The translations under genes were made by a program, and so were the position numbers. From an uncultured Treponema sp. (GTDB lineage Bacteria > Spirochaetota > Spirochaetia > Treponematales > Treponemataceae), in NCBI GenBank assembly GCA_944389965.1, contig CALXOI010000002.1, forward strand, positions 1-51,952: a DNA stretch of 51,952 nucleotides, in the 5' to 3' direction. The notes beneath the pieces were generated by a model. That model was not told the origin of the DNA. It worked only from the letters and a program-made list of their open reading frames with translations, and did no database searches. This document shows, piece after piece, positions 9,132-17,569 of the stretch (positions are counted from its first letter, which is position 1; each line of letters opens with the position of its first letter).

Positions 9132-10103
9132 ATGATAAATATAATACCTGTTGCCAGCGGGAAAGGCGGAGTCGGTAAAAGTGTCATATCGGTAAACCTT
9201 GCAACCGTTCTTGCTGCTAAAGAAAAAAAAGTGATTCTCTGTGACTTTGATTTAGGCGCATCAAATCTTCATACAATGCTGGGGCTTCCTAATAATCATA
9301 TTGGAACAGGAAATTATATTTACCACCAAGAACCGGTTCTATCCCATTTGCTACAGGAAACCGGTATCCCGAATCTGCGGTTTATTTCCGGAGATTGTTT
9401 GTTTCCAGGAACTGCAAATATGGATTTCTTTACAAAGAAAAAAATTATAAAAGAATTACCGCAACTGGATGCTGATTATCTTATTATGGATTTAAGCAGC
9501 GGAAGCGCCTACAACACATTAGATTTCTTTTTAATGACAACTGATGCTGTTCTCGTTTCAATTCCGGAAATTACAGCGGCACTAAATGCATATTCTTTTT
9601 TAAAAGCTGCTGTTTTTCGCTTTTTTTCCCATCTGTTTCCGGCAAAAAGTGACGAACGAATTTTTATTACAGATTTTCTAAAAAATATTCCACCAGGAAC
9701 AGAAAGTTCTTTTCTATCATTACAGGAAACGCTTTGTTCCAAATTCCCGGAAACCGGAAACAAAGCAGTCATTGAAGTTAAAAAAATCTGTCCCCGCATT
9801 ATCATAAACAGTGTTAATTCATCCGTTAATTTTGAAGTATTCCGCCGGCTGCAGGATTTATGCGTTTCAAAATTAGGACTTAAAATAAAATACATTGGTG
9901 TTCTGCCTTGGGACAGCCGGGTTTCCCTGTCTGTTGCGCAACGGGTTCCTTTATACCGATTGAATCCGTCTAATCCTTTTTCCGCTGCGATGGAAAAAAC
10001 AGTAACCCGTATTCTAGAACTGGAACCTTTTTACACTGAACAGGATTCCCTTGACGCAACAGATATAGAGTTGTTACAATCGGAATTCGAGAATAAAAAA
10101 TGA
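9132..10103 (+). CDS. MinD/ParA-superfamily ATPase (FlhG/MinD-like)
   Basis: Cytoplasmic P-loop ATPase of 323 residues. It starts with the deviant Walker A motif SGKGGVGKS (K11, K16), followed by CDFDLGASNLHTMLG, which is closest to FlhG/MinD (DADLGLANLD), and YLIMDLSSG as the second acidic motif. MinD and ParA proteins position other structures through ATP-driven dimerisation. The last residues are not an obvious amphipathic helix of the MinD type. No ParB, MinE or flagellar gene is adjacent; instead the stop overlaps the start of a receptor-like gene by 4 nt (ATGA), which points to a positioning partner there. Exact subfamily unsettled. Confidence 0.8.
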   Translation: MINIIPVASGKGGVGKSVISVNLATVLAAKEKKVILCDFDLGASNLHTMLGLPNNHIGTGNYIYHQEPVLSHLLQETGIPNLRFISGDCLFPGTANMDFFTKKKIIKELPQLDADYLIMDLSSGSAYNTLDFFLMTTDAVLVSIPEITAALNAYSFLKAAVFRFFSHLFPAKSDERIFITDFLKNIPPGTESSFLSLQETLCSKFPETGNKAVIEVKKICPRIIINSVNSSVNFEVFRRLQDLCVSKLGLKIKYIGVLPWDSRVSLSVAQRVPLYRLNPSNPFSAAMEKTVTRILELEPFYTEQDSLDATDIELLQSEFENKK

Positions 10104-11821
10104 GTAATTCAACTTTTATCACAAAAATGGAAGAAAAATACATAAAGTATATTCAAGAGGAACAGGATTTTTCTTCAGCTGTTTCAAATTGTCTGGAAAC
10201 AACAAAAGCATCTTTTGCAACAGAGCTTGATTCCATCCGGCAGGAATTGAAACATACACAAACCGTTGCAGCTGAAGCGGATACAGGTTTTCTTGTCCGA
10301 TTTAAAAGCAAATATACCGATTTTGTCAGCACGCTTGATTCCGGTATGCAGAATATTACTGATATAGACCAACAGATAAAAGTACTTGAAAACAACAGTA
10401 AGGATATAGAACTCATTGCCCTTAATGCGATGGTTATTTCCATCAAATCCGGCGATTCCGGCAGGGCTTTTTCACGTATTACAGAAAACCTGAACCGGTT
10501 ATCTTCCGGTATGATAGAACAATCAAAAAAATTATCAGATGCAAATAGCGTCTTATTGGTTACTATATCCCAGCTGAAAACATTATTTTTAACCTTCATT
10601 AACTGTCAGCAACAGATATATGACACGCTTTCCCTACAGGAACCCCTTATTTCATCTGCTATAACAGAATTTGATACTATTACTCAAACTGCCGAAGAAA
10701 GTTTCCATCAATTCCATACAACCTTGGAACTTTTTAGCAGGACGTTTTTACCTCCCGCAGTTGACAACGATACATGGACACGACTAAAACAAAAGCTGCA
10801 ACAAATAACCGTTGAGCTTTTTTCTGCATCTGTAGAAGAACAACTGGATTTGTTGTCTTTAAAAATCGAGCTTATACCGCACATAAAAAAAGAAATTTCT
10901 TCTATCATTGCAGTTATAACAGACCGAAATACAATTATCAAAAATGAATGGCAGAAAATTGAAATCTGTATTCAAGAAATAGAAGAAAAACAAGCAACAT
11001 TGCGGCATCTGTTCTCCGGCGGTATAGCAGAAGACAAAGCCGGTAAAGGGCAAGTTGCTTTGCAAAAATTTCATACCGATCTGCAATCTGAATCAGATCT
11101 GATGAAAGAGCTTTCGCAATATCAGAGTTGTAAAAAAAATACATATAACTTTTGCCATAAAGTTACAGAAAATATTCAATCTGCGTATCAAAGTTTTCTA
11201 ACATTACAAACTGTTATAAACCGTTTGCAACACGTCCGGGTTTTGCAGGAAATTGAAGTTTCAAAAAATGATGCCATTGTTTCTGTAAAAGATTTTGTTA
11301 CTGATATGGATAACTTAATTACAGGTTCATCTACTGTATTAGATTCCATACAGATTGTATTGGAAAATTTCATGGAAGAGATAGATGATATGGTATCCGC
11401 TTTTTCCGAAAATCTCGCATATGACAATAAAGAAATGAATGATCTTCGTTCCTGCAAAATTTTGTATTTTTCCCTTTTGGGTTCTGTTCAAAAACGATTG
11501 ATAGAATCATTTTCTTCTGCTGAAATTCTTCCTGTACAAGATATTGCTCGCCTACAGTCTGCGGGGAAACAGTATTTTTCCACAGATATCATTGATGCTT
11601 TCCATGATTTTCTGCAGCACCTTACCGGATATGAATCCAAATGTGTTCAGCAAAAACAGGAACTTATGAAAGAACACTCCTGTTCTACATGGAATATACG
11701 CAATCCTGCATACATACAGATTATTGCTGATACCGCCGGAAATCCCAGCCCGTTTCAACCGGATAATCAGAATTTACCGGACTCAACAGATTTCGTCGAT
11801 ATTAATGATTTTTTTACATAA
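10100..11821 (+). CDS. Cytoplasmic coiled-coil protein with a divergent chemoreceptor-type hairpin
   Basis: 573 residues, no signal peptide and no membrane segment, mostly predicted helix. Residues about 100-140 (IELIALNAMVISIKSGDSGR, then AFSRITENLNRLS) align with the chemoreceptor tip [28 protein letters not shown]. The first tip glutamate is Ser, the arginine is Lys and the second glutamate is Asp, so ordinary CheA/CheW binding is doubtful. Beyond it come long heptad stretches and an acidic end (DSTDFVDINDFFT). Translationally coupled to the MinD/ParA-like ATPase. It recalls the PpfA-TlpT pair of Rhodobacter, in which a ParA positions a soluble receptor cluster. Function inferred only. Confidence 0.6.
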   Translation: MSNSTFITKMEEKYIKYIQEEQDFSSAVSNCLETTKASFATELDSIRQELKHTQTVAAEADTGFLVRFKSKYTDFVSTLDSGMQNITDIDQQIKVLENNSKDIELIALNAMVISIKSGDSGRAFSRITENLNRLSSGMIEQSKKLSDANSVLLVTISQLKTLFLTFINCQQQIYDTLSLQEPLISSAITEFDTITQTAEESFHQFHTTLELFSRTFLPPAVDNDTWTRLKQKLQQITVELFSASVEEQLDLLSLKIELIPHIKKEISSIIAVITDRNTIIKNEWQKIEICIQEIEEKQATLRHLFSGGIAEDKAGKGQVALQKFHTDLQSESDLMKELSQYQSCKKNTYNFCHKVTENIQSAYQSFLTLQTVINRLQHVRVLQEIEVSKNDAIVSVKDFVTDMDNLITGSSTVLDSIQIVLENFMEEIDDMVSAFSENLAYDNKEMNDLRSCKILYFSLLGSVQKRLIESFSSAEILPVQDIARLQSAGKQYFSTDIIDAFHDFLQHLTGYESKCVQQKQELMKEHSCSTWNIRNPAYIQIIADTAGNPSPFQPDNQNLPDSTDFVDINDFFT

Positions 11822-11850
11822 ATTTTTAGTACAAAGAAATTTAAAACTAC

Positions 11851-11879
11851 TGGACTACACGGTATAAATAACGTATACT
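11851..11879 (+). promoter_or_regulatory. Promoter of the diaminobutyrate operon
   Basis: TGGACT (11851-11856), 17-nt spacer, TATACT (11874-11879). Expected start near 11886, leaving a leader of roughly 80 nt. Confidence 0.5.
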
Positions 11880-11885
11880 GGCATT

Positions 11886-11968
11886 CTATTCTGCTAAAAA
11901 AGCAAGAGAGGTTAAAAGGATAAGACTGCCGCATAGCGGCAAACCCCACCGGTAATGGAGATTGCAGT
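11886..11968 (+). promoter_or_regulatory. Structured 5' leader of the diaminobutyrate operon
   Basis: The leader holds a weak hairpin (11892-11895 with 11901-11904), a purine-rich stretch, a 6-bp hairpin TGCCGC-ATA-GCGGCA (11927-11941) and an accessible GGAG at 11957-11960, 8 nt before the ATG. It does not match any riboswitch class I can recall with confidence. It could be a regulatory leader sensing an amino acid or polyamine, or just a leader. Confidence 0.3.
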
Positions 11969-13330
11969 ATGGCACACACCGATTCAACGGCTACAAACCT
12001 GTTTTACATAACTCGCCAGGAAGAAACAGAATCCAATGCGAGAAGTTATCCCCGGAAGTTTCCGTTTGCTTTAAAAAAAGCGCAGGGATCTTGGATTGAA
12101 GATGTTGAAGGAAATAAATATCTTGATTTCCTTTGTGGAGCAGGAACTCTTGCTCTTGGGCATAATGACAGCGAAATAAATCAGGCCATGATTGAAATGA
12201 TTTCTGCTAATGCGCCGCTGCATACCCTCGATTTAACAACACCTGTAAAAGATGCTTTTGTGCACACATTGCTGGATCTTCTTCCTCCGGACCTACAACA
12301 TAATGCAAAAATTCAATTTTGTAGTCCCTCTGGTACTGATGCTGTTGATGCCGCTATCAAACTTTGTAAAACAGCAACGGGACGGGCTTCTGTAATTGCA
12401 TTCAGCGGAGGCTACCACGGTATGGGACATGGTGCTCTTGCCCTTACCGGCAATTTAAACGCAAAAAATAAAGTCGCATCCTTGATGCCTCAGGTGTATT
12501 TTATGCCGTATCCTTATACTTACCGTTGTCCCTTTGGACTGGGAGGCGACGCCGGAACAAAAGCTGCCTGTGCATATTTTGAACGGGTGCTCAAAGACCC
12601 GGAAAGCGGTATTACAAAACCTGCTGCTGTTATTCTGGAACCAATCCAAGGCGAAGGCGGAGTTATCCCTGCACCGGAAGAATTTCTGCGTACAGTACGG
12701 CGTGTTACCCAGGAACTGGATATTCCTTTAATCGTAGATGAAATACAGTGCGGCATCGGCCGTTCCGGCAAATTCTTTGCTTTTGAATATGCAGATATTG
12801 TCCCTGATGTTATCCTGGCATCAAAAGCTATAGGTGGCTCACAGCCACTTTCTGTAGTAATCTACAATAAAAAACTTGACCTTTGGACGCCCGGTGCCCA
12901 TGCCGGAACATTCCGTGGCAATCAGTTGGCAATGCGGGCAGGAACAATTGTAATGAACCGGATCTCCCGGCCGGAATTCTTACAGGAAGTTGTAGAAAAA
13001 GGTAATTACATAAAATCCCGGCTTCTTGCGCTAAAAGAAAAAGTATCCATCATTGGTGATGTCCGTGGAAAAGGATTAATGCTCGGCTGTGAATTTGTAA
13101 ATCCGAAAGGTACTCCTGATCAGCTGGGTTCTTTACCTCCGTCCGGAGAAATTGCCGCCCAAGTGCAAAAAGCCTGTTTTGAACGGAAACTTGTAATGGA
13201 AAAAGGCGGTAGAAATGGTGCCGTCATGCGGTGCTTGTGTGCCCTCAATATTACCAGAGATGATATTGATATAATGCTGTCAATTTTTGAAAACGTTGTT
13301 ATGGAGATTGATGCCCGTGAACGGACATAA
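11969..13330 (+). CDS. dat: Diaminobutyrate--2-oxoglutarate aminotransferase
   Basis: Class-III PLP aminotransferase of 453 residues that makes L-2,4-diaminobutyrate from aspartate semialdehyde and glutamate. Seen: GTDAVDAAIKL cofactor-phosphate region, SGGYHGMGHGALALTG, EPIQGEGG, IVDEIQCGIGRSGKFFAFE with D257, and ILASKAIGG with the Schiff-base lysine K286. TFRGNQLAMRAGT is typical of the DABA/EctB branch. GGAG precedes the ATG. The final 20 nt overlap the decarboxylase gene, whose substrate is this product, which strongly supports DABA rather than ornithine or GABA as substrate. An ectoine role is unlikely because ectA and ectC are absent. Confidence 0.9.
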   Translation: MAHTDSTATNLFYITRQEETESNARSYPRKFPFALKKAQGSWIEDVEGNKYLDFLCGAGTLALGHNDSEINQAMIEMISANAPLHTLDLTTPVKDAFVHTLLDLLPPDLQHNAKIQFCSPSGTDAVDAAIKLCKTATGRASVIAFSGGYHGMGHGALALTGNLNAKNKVASLMPQVYFMPYPYTYRCPFGLGGDAGTKAACAYFERVLKDPESGITKPAAVILEPIQGEGGVIPAPEEFLRTVRRVTQELDIPLIVDEIQCGIGRSGKFFAFEYADIVPDVILASKAIGGSQPLSVVIYNKKLDLWTPGAHAGTFRGNQLAMRAGTIVMNRISRPEFLQEVVEKGNYIKSRLLALKEKVSIIGDVRGKGLMLGCEFVNPKGTPDQLGSLPPSGEIAAQVQKACFERKLVMEKGGRNGAVMRCLCALNITRDDIDIMLSIFENVVMEIDARERT

Positions 13331-14816
13331 TACTTTTCAATCCCCGCTTTTTTTAATAGACACAGAAGATGCAAAGGCCGCATTCCGGGATTTAATTTCC
13401 CGGACAACAAATGCCGTAATAAACACTGTATCCAATGGAAACGCATACTGCGGTTTATCTCCGGCAGAACTAAAAGAAGCTGTTTCCATTCCGGAAATTC
13501 TTCCACAACAGGGAAAAGGTTTGGATGCTGTGACAGACTTGCTGTCAAAAAAAATCCTGCCCTATTTTCTTAGAACAGCCTCTACAGACTACATGGCTCA
13601 TCTGCACAGTCCGGCTCTGCTGGAAACAATTGCAGCTGAATTGGTACTGACAACTTTTAATCAGTCCATGGATTCTTGGGATCAATCTCCTGTTGCTACA
13701 GAAATAGAACTGAATGTCATCAATACACTGTGCCGGTTATACGGATATGATTCCGCTTCCGGCATTGTTCCTGACGGAGTTTTTACTTCCGGCGGGTCCC
13801 AGTCAAACATGACGGGACTGTTGCTGGCCCGAGATTGGTTTTGCAGAACAGTACTTAATTATGATGTAAAAAAATACGGCTTGCCGGAAAATTACCGTAA
13901 ATTCCGCCTGTATACATCTGAGATTTCCCATTTTTCCATGGAAAAAAGTGCCCATATTCTGGGATTAGGTTACGATTCCGTGGTAAAGGTTCCTGTGGAT
14001 AACCGGCAACGAATGGACATAGAAGCACTCCGTTCCCTTATTTTACAGGATATTGCCTGCGGGAACGTTCCATTCTGCATTGTTGCAACAATCGGAACCA
14101 CCGATTACGGCAGTATTGATTCAGTGGATAAAATCCATGAGCTTTGTGAAGAATATAATTTATGGCTTCATGCGGATGCAGCCTATGGAAGCGGCGTTAT
14201 TTTATCAGATAAATACCACGACCGGATTGGCCGGTTGAATCTATGTAATTCAATTACTGTTGATTTTCATAAAATGTTCTTAATGCCTGTCAGCTGCAGT
14301 GCTGTTTTGCTAAAAAACAAGCAAGATTTTGAACCTTTGGAACTCCATGCCGATTATCTGAACCGGGAAGAAGATGAAGAGGACGGATATACAAATCTCG
14401 TGGGGAAATCCATGCAAACAACACGGCGTTTTGACGCATTAAAAGTATGGATTGCATTTCAAATCAGAGGGAAAGACGGATGGAATCAGCTCATTTCAAC
14501 CTGCATTGAAAATGCAGCCTATCTGTACCGCCAACTGAAAGCAAATCCCCGTTTTGAACCGGTTACAGAACCGGAAATCAGTTCCGTCGTATTCCGGATA
14601 CTGCCATCCGGAAAAATGCAAAATGATGCTGATACATTGAATAAAACAATCCGCAGAAGATTAATCCATGAACACGGAGTCGTTATCGGGCAAACTACGT
14701 ACCGGCAGAATATTTATCTGAAATTTACCCTGCTGAATCCTCTGGTCACTCACGAAAAATTAGATAAACTGCTGAATATAATCGTAGAACTTGCAGATAC
14801 TGTTCATACTGTTTGA
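13311..14816 (+). CDS. ddc: L-2,4-diaminobutyrate decarboxylase (PLP group II)
   Basis: 501 residues from this start; decarboxylates L-2,4-diaminobutyrate to 1,3-diaminopropane, a precursor of norspermidine-type polyamines or an end product. Seen: DYMAHLHSP, TSGGSQSNMTGLLLARD, the stacking histidine H207 (SEISHFSMEKSA), HADAAYG with D289, and TVDFHKMFLMPVSCS with PLP lysine K321. The frame is open from a TTG at 13287, but the ATG at 13311 follows GGAG and is better placed; a GTG at 13317 has more standard spacing. No carboxynorspermidine enzymes are nearby. The 3' end overlaps the convergent phosphoesterase gene by 13 nt. Confidence 0.88.
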   Translation: MPVNGHNTFQSPLFLIDTEDAKAAFRDLISRTTNAVINTVSNGNAYCGLSPAELKEAVSIPEILPQQGKGLDAVTDLLSKKILPYFLRTASTDYMAHLHSPALLETIAAELVLTTFNQSMDSWDQSPVATEIELNVINTLCRLYGYDSASGIVPDGVFTSGGSQSNMTGLLLARDWFCRTVLNYDVKKYGLPENYRKFRLYTSEISHFSMEKSAHILGLGYDSVVKVPVDNRQRMDIEALRSLILQDIACGNVPFCIVATIGTTDYGSIDSVDKIHELCEEYNLWLHADAAYGSGVILSDKYHDRIGRLNLCNSITVDFHKMFLMPVSCSAVLLKNKQDFEPLELHADYLNREEDEEDGYTNLVGKSMQTTRRFDALKVWIAFQIRGKDGWNQLISTCIENAAYLYRQLKANPRFEPVTEPEISSVVFRILPSGKMQNDADTLNKTIRRRLIHEHGVVIGQTTYRQNIYLKFTLLNPLVTHEKLDKLLNIIVELADTVHTV

Positions 14817-15358
14817 ATTCGTATTTCTTCCAGCTGTATTCCGTCCATATTATACAGACATATCCTGCCTGATTCATACACAGCAAATCCTGCAGCTGAT
14901 TTTCCCTTGGGAAGAACCGGTGAACCAGGATTACACAAAGTAATCCCATCCGGTGTGCAGACAAGTTGTTGGATATGGGTATGACCTGAAAAGAATACAT
15001 CGCCTGAACCCATTGGCGGCAGTTTTTCCGGTGAAAAAACATGGCCATGGGAACAGAGTATCCTGACACCGTTATCACAAATAAATGCTGTGTCACACAT
15101 AATTGGAAATTCCAACATCATCTGGTCAACTTCAGAATCACAATTGCCCCTGCACGCAATAATATTCTGTTTGCAGGTATTCAGTAAAGATGCTGTTTCT
15201 TTTGGGTTGTAACCTTCCGGAAGAGGATTCCGGGGTCCATGGTACAATATATCGCCAAGCAGAATGATTTTGTTACAGGCAAGTGCCGTACAATAATCAA
15301 CCAAACGCCGGGCAGCGGAAAAACTTCCATGTATATCTGAGCAAACAAAATATTTCAT
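14804..15358 (-). CDS. YfcE/MJ0936-type metallophosphoesterase
   Basis: Small calcineurin-like phosphodiesterase of 184 residues with a dinuclear metal site. Motifs in order: SDIHGS (D8, H10), LLGDILYHGP, CRGNCDSEVD, CSHGH and SGHTHIQQ, closing with NPGSPVLPKG. This is the YfcE family, whose members hydrolyse phosphodiesters in vitro and have uncertain physiological substrates. The frame continues to 15580, but the ATG at 15358 overlaps the TGA of the PAP2 gene by one base (TGATG), indicating translational coupling. Its 3' end overlaps the convergent ddc gene. Confidence 0.88.
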   Translation of the reverse strand: MKYFVCSDIHGSFSAARRLVDYCTALACNKIILLGDILYHGPRNPLPEGYNPKETASLLNTCKQNIIACRGNCDSEVDQMMLEFPIMCDTAFICDNGVRILCSHGHVFSPEKLPPMGSGDVFFSGHTHIQQLVCTPDGITLCNPGSPVLPKGKSAAGFAVYESGRICLYNMDGIQLEEIRIQTV

Positions 15359-16176
15359 CAGTATTCGTACCGGATATAAAAACCTGTGGGAGAAACAGTC
15401 GTCTGGAACGGTAAATCGTTTTCCGGTAAGGTGTGAAGAAATGGAACCAAAAATCCGGTAAGACTTCCCAATACCGCACCGGTGCATACATCTGTAATAA
15501 AATGATTCCCGCTTAACACCCGTTGCACCGCGGTTGCCGCAGCAAGCGTCATACTTCCTGCAATAACCGGAATCTTCCATGGTGAATCCGGAAAATATTT
15601 TGAAAAAACATAACTGGTAAATACCGCCCCATTGAAAGCCATAGTTGTGTGTCCGGATGGAAAGGACCGTATATAATCACCACTTTCTATTTTATCTGAC
15701 GGCGCCCCATCAAAATACATATAAGGACGCTGTCTGGTTACGAATGTTTTTACCGTTTCTTTTATGCCGTTTGCCCATAACATCGATTCCGCATACATTA
15801 CTGCTATAACCCCCCACTCGGAAGAATCTGCCGCAACAAAAACAAGCGGAACTGCCATTGCGAAGGCCTCTGTAACAGTTCCCGTTATATGTAATGTTTT
15901 TGAATAAGGCTGAGCACCCCATCTGTCTACTGGATTCACATCAGAAAGAGACGGTTTATTACCGTCGTATTCAGGAAATCCGTTAAAATGATCAAATAAT
16001 AAAATTCCGGCATTCAGCGCAATTCCACCACCCCCAATAATACCGTCATATACAGGGTTAAGGGTGAAAATTCCTGCATTTCCCCGGAAAAAATCAGGTA
16101 TAGCAGCTGAAATATAACTGGATAGCAGAGATACAATAAATATTGTTAATATCCATTTCTTTTTATTTCGCTTCAT
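15358..16176 (-). CDS. PAP2-family membrane phosphatase
   Basis: 272 residues. An N-terminal hydrophobic segment (signal anchor or signal peptide, ending near SYISAA) is followed by several hydrophobic stretches. The three PAP2 motifs are seen: KTFVTRQRPY, SFPSGHTTMAF, and VQRVLSGNHFITD. The family acts on phosphatidate, undecaprenyl-pyrophosphate or similar lipid phosphates at the outer face of the membrane. AAGGA lies 7 nt before the ATG at 16176; a TTG six bases upstream is less likely. It overlaps the glycosylase gene by 14 nt. Substrate not determinable. Confidence 0.87.
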   Translation of the reverse strand: MKRNKKKWILTIFIVSLLSSYISAAIPDFFRGNAGIFTLNPVYDGIIGGGGIALNAGILLFDHFNGFPEYDGNKPSLSDVNPVDRWGAQPYSKTLHITGTVTEAFAMAVPLVFVAADSSEWGVIAVMYAESMLWANGIKETVKTFVTRQRPYMYFDGAPSDKIESGDYIRSFPSGHTTMAFNGAVFTSYVFSKYFPDSPWKIPVIAGSMTLAAATAVQRVLSGNHFITDVCTGAVLGSLTGFLVPFLHTLPENDLPFQTTVSPTGFYIRYEY

Positions 16177-16708
16177 GTTCAATTCCTTTTCCTGTTACAC
16201 TATATAAAGCCCGTTGATAGTCCCGGAGAATCATATACCGTTCAATCAATTCATTAAGCGGGTATCTACCTCGGTTTGCGGGACTGGTGGACGGCAACTG
16301 CTCCGCCGGAATTCCTGTCTGTGGAAAACAAAGTTTTGTGTATAATTTATATGCCTGCTGTCCTGTTGTAAAAATCCGTTCAATAGATGTGGCAGATAAT
16401 AATTCAGAAAAATCCTGCGCTACCGGATTTTTTATGGTAGCATCATCCGCTCCCTTTATTTCACAGGATTTAAGGACATCCCACAGCGCAAGATGGTTAT
16501 CCAAAATAAGCTTTATTTTTTCATCACGATTAAAAGGAATTGGAACATCAAAAACAGCTGACAATACTTGCCAAAAACGGTTCTGTGGATGGGCATAGTA
16601 AAACATATCACTCCGGGATGCAGGAGACGGCATTGTTCCCAGTATCAAAAATTTGCTGTCTTTATTAAAAATTGGTTCCAGCGGATGATTTATCACTTCA
16701 AATTTCAT
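16163..16708 (-). CDS. DNA-deoxyinosine (hypoxanthine) glycosylase, UDG family 6
   Basis: 181 residues; excises deaminated bases from DNA. LGTMPSPASR followed by FYYAHPQNRFWQVLS is the hallmark of the DNA-deoxyinosine glycosylase branch of the uracil-DNA-glycosylase superfamily, and STSPANRG near the end is the C-terminal loop. An ATG at 16753 is in frame, but the one at 16708 has AGGA at correct spacing and begins at the conserved region. It overlaps the upstream methyltransferase gene by 11 nt. Alternative: another Mug-like UDG, less likely given the motif. Confidence 0.85.
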   Translation of the reverse strand: MKFEVINHPLEPIFNKDSKFLILGTMPSPASRSDMFYYAHPQNRFWQVLSAVFDVPIPFNRDEKIKLILDNHLALWDVLKSCEIKGADDATIKNPVAQDFSELLSATSIERIFTTGQQAYKLYTKLCFPQTGIPAEQLPSTSPANRGRYPLNELIERYMILRDYQRALYSVTGKGIEHEAK

Positions 16709-17528
16709 AATTATTCCTGCCAATTTTTTTGACAAAAGATTCGGATAATTCATAGAGTATGACAGAAGCAGCCTGCGCTACATTCAAACTTTCAACAGGC
16801 GGTTCCTTCCCACTGCCGTCATTTGATTCCTGGAACATAAACGCAGAAGGTATACAGATTAACTCATCACAATTTTCCCTGATTAATCCTGAGATACCAT
16901 GTTCTTCATTCCCGAGAATTATTAACGGTATTCTATTTTTTTTTCTGCATAACGAACGGATATTTGCTACTGATTTCCTTGCCCTGACATCTGTTCCGAT
17001 TCGAATCATTTTTTTATCCAAATCCTGTAGTAACCGAACAGCTGACCGGACACCATATACAGACACATATTCCATTCCGCCCTGAGCAACCCGATATGTG
17101 CTGGTAGTGACCAAAGACTGGGCTTCATGGATAGGAATTACTATATTTTTTATGCCAAAAAAAGCAGCACTGCGGATAATTGCTCCAAAGTTATTTGCAT
17201 TGCCAATACGGTCAAGCAGCAAAACAGGTTCTCTGTTTTCGACCCACATTCCGGTTATTTCCGCCGTTACCGGTTTTAATACCGGTTCATCTATCATAGC
17301 TACGACACCCTGATGATGTACACTACCGCACAATTTTTCCAAATCACCTGCTTCAACAAGATTGTACGGAATTTTATTTCTGGCAAGAAGCCTGCATAAT
17401 TCCCCGAATTTTACTGCCCGTTCCGACGTATAATACAGCCGCCTGATAGAATCCGGGTGTTCTTTGCCTAAAGCAGAAACCGCTGCAACCCCACAAACAG
17501 CCAGCTCTTTGTTCCGTTTATTTTTCAT
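16698..17528 (-). CDS. SpoU/TrmH-family RNA 2'-O-methyltransferase
   Basis: 276 residues. An N-terminal substrate-binding region (about 1-90) is followed by a SPOUT trefoil-knot domain with its three motifs: LLDRIGNANNFGAIIRSA, PLIILGNEEHGIS, and VESLNVAQAASVILYE. It transfers methyl from S-adenosylmethionine to a ribose 2'-OH in rRNA or tRNA. Motif 3 is preceded by a loop longer than usual (SAFMFQESNDGSGKEPP). Which nucleotide is modified cannot be told. It heads the four-gene overlapping minus-strand cluster, has no Shine-Dalgarno and carries a promoter abutting the ATG. Confidence 0.87.
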   Translation of the reverse strand: MKNKRNKELAVCGVAAVSALGKEHPDSIRRLYYTSERAVKFGELCRLLARNKIPYNLVEAGDLEKLCGSVHHQGVVAMIDEPVLKPVTAEITGMWVENREPVLLLDRIGNANNFGAIIRSAAFFGIKNIVIPIHEAQSLVTTSTYRVAQGGMEYVSVYGVRSAVRLLQDLDKKMIRIGTDVRARKSVANIRSLCRKKNRIPLIILGNEEHGISGLIRENCDELICIPSAFMFQESNDGSGKEPPVESLNVAQAASVILYELSESFVKKIGRNNYEI

Positions 17529-17534
17529 GCTTAT

Positions 17535-17563
17535 ATTATAATGAAATACAGGTGTTCTTTCTA
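17535..17563 (-). promoter_or_regulatory. Leaderless-type promoter of the trmH-like cluster
   Basis: Minus strand: TAGAAA (17563-17558), 17-nt spacer, perfect TATAAT (17540-17535), then 6 nt to the ATG at 17528. The start of transcription would coincide with the start codon. Confidence 0.65.
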
Positions 17564-17569
17564 CTAATT

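Noticed and set aside
9132..10103. Chromosome-partition ParA acting on the parS sites
   Set aside because: No ParB gene adjoins it, the motifs are closer to MinD/FlhG, and its coupled partner is a receptor-like protein 23 kb from parS.
11886..11968. Glycine or preQ1 riboswitch
   Set aside because: Purine-rich strings look faintly similar, but the conserved core and pairing of either class cannot be laid onto the sequence.
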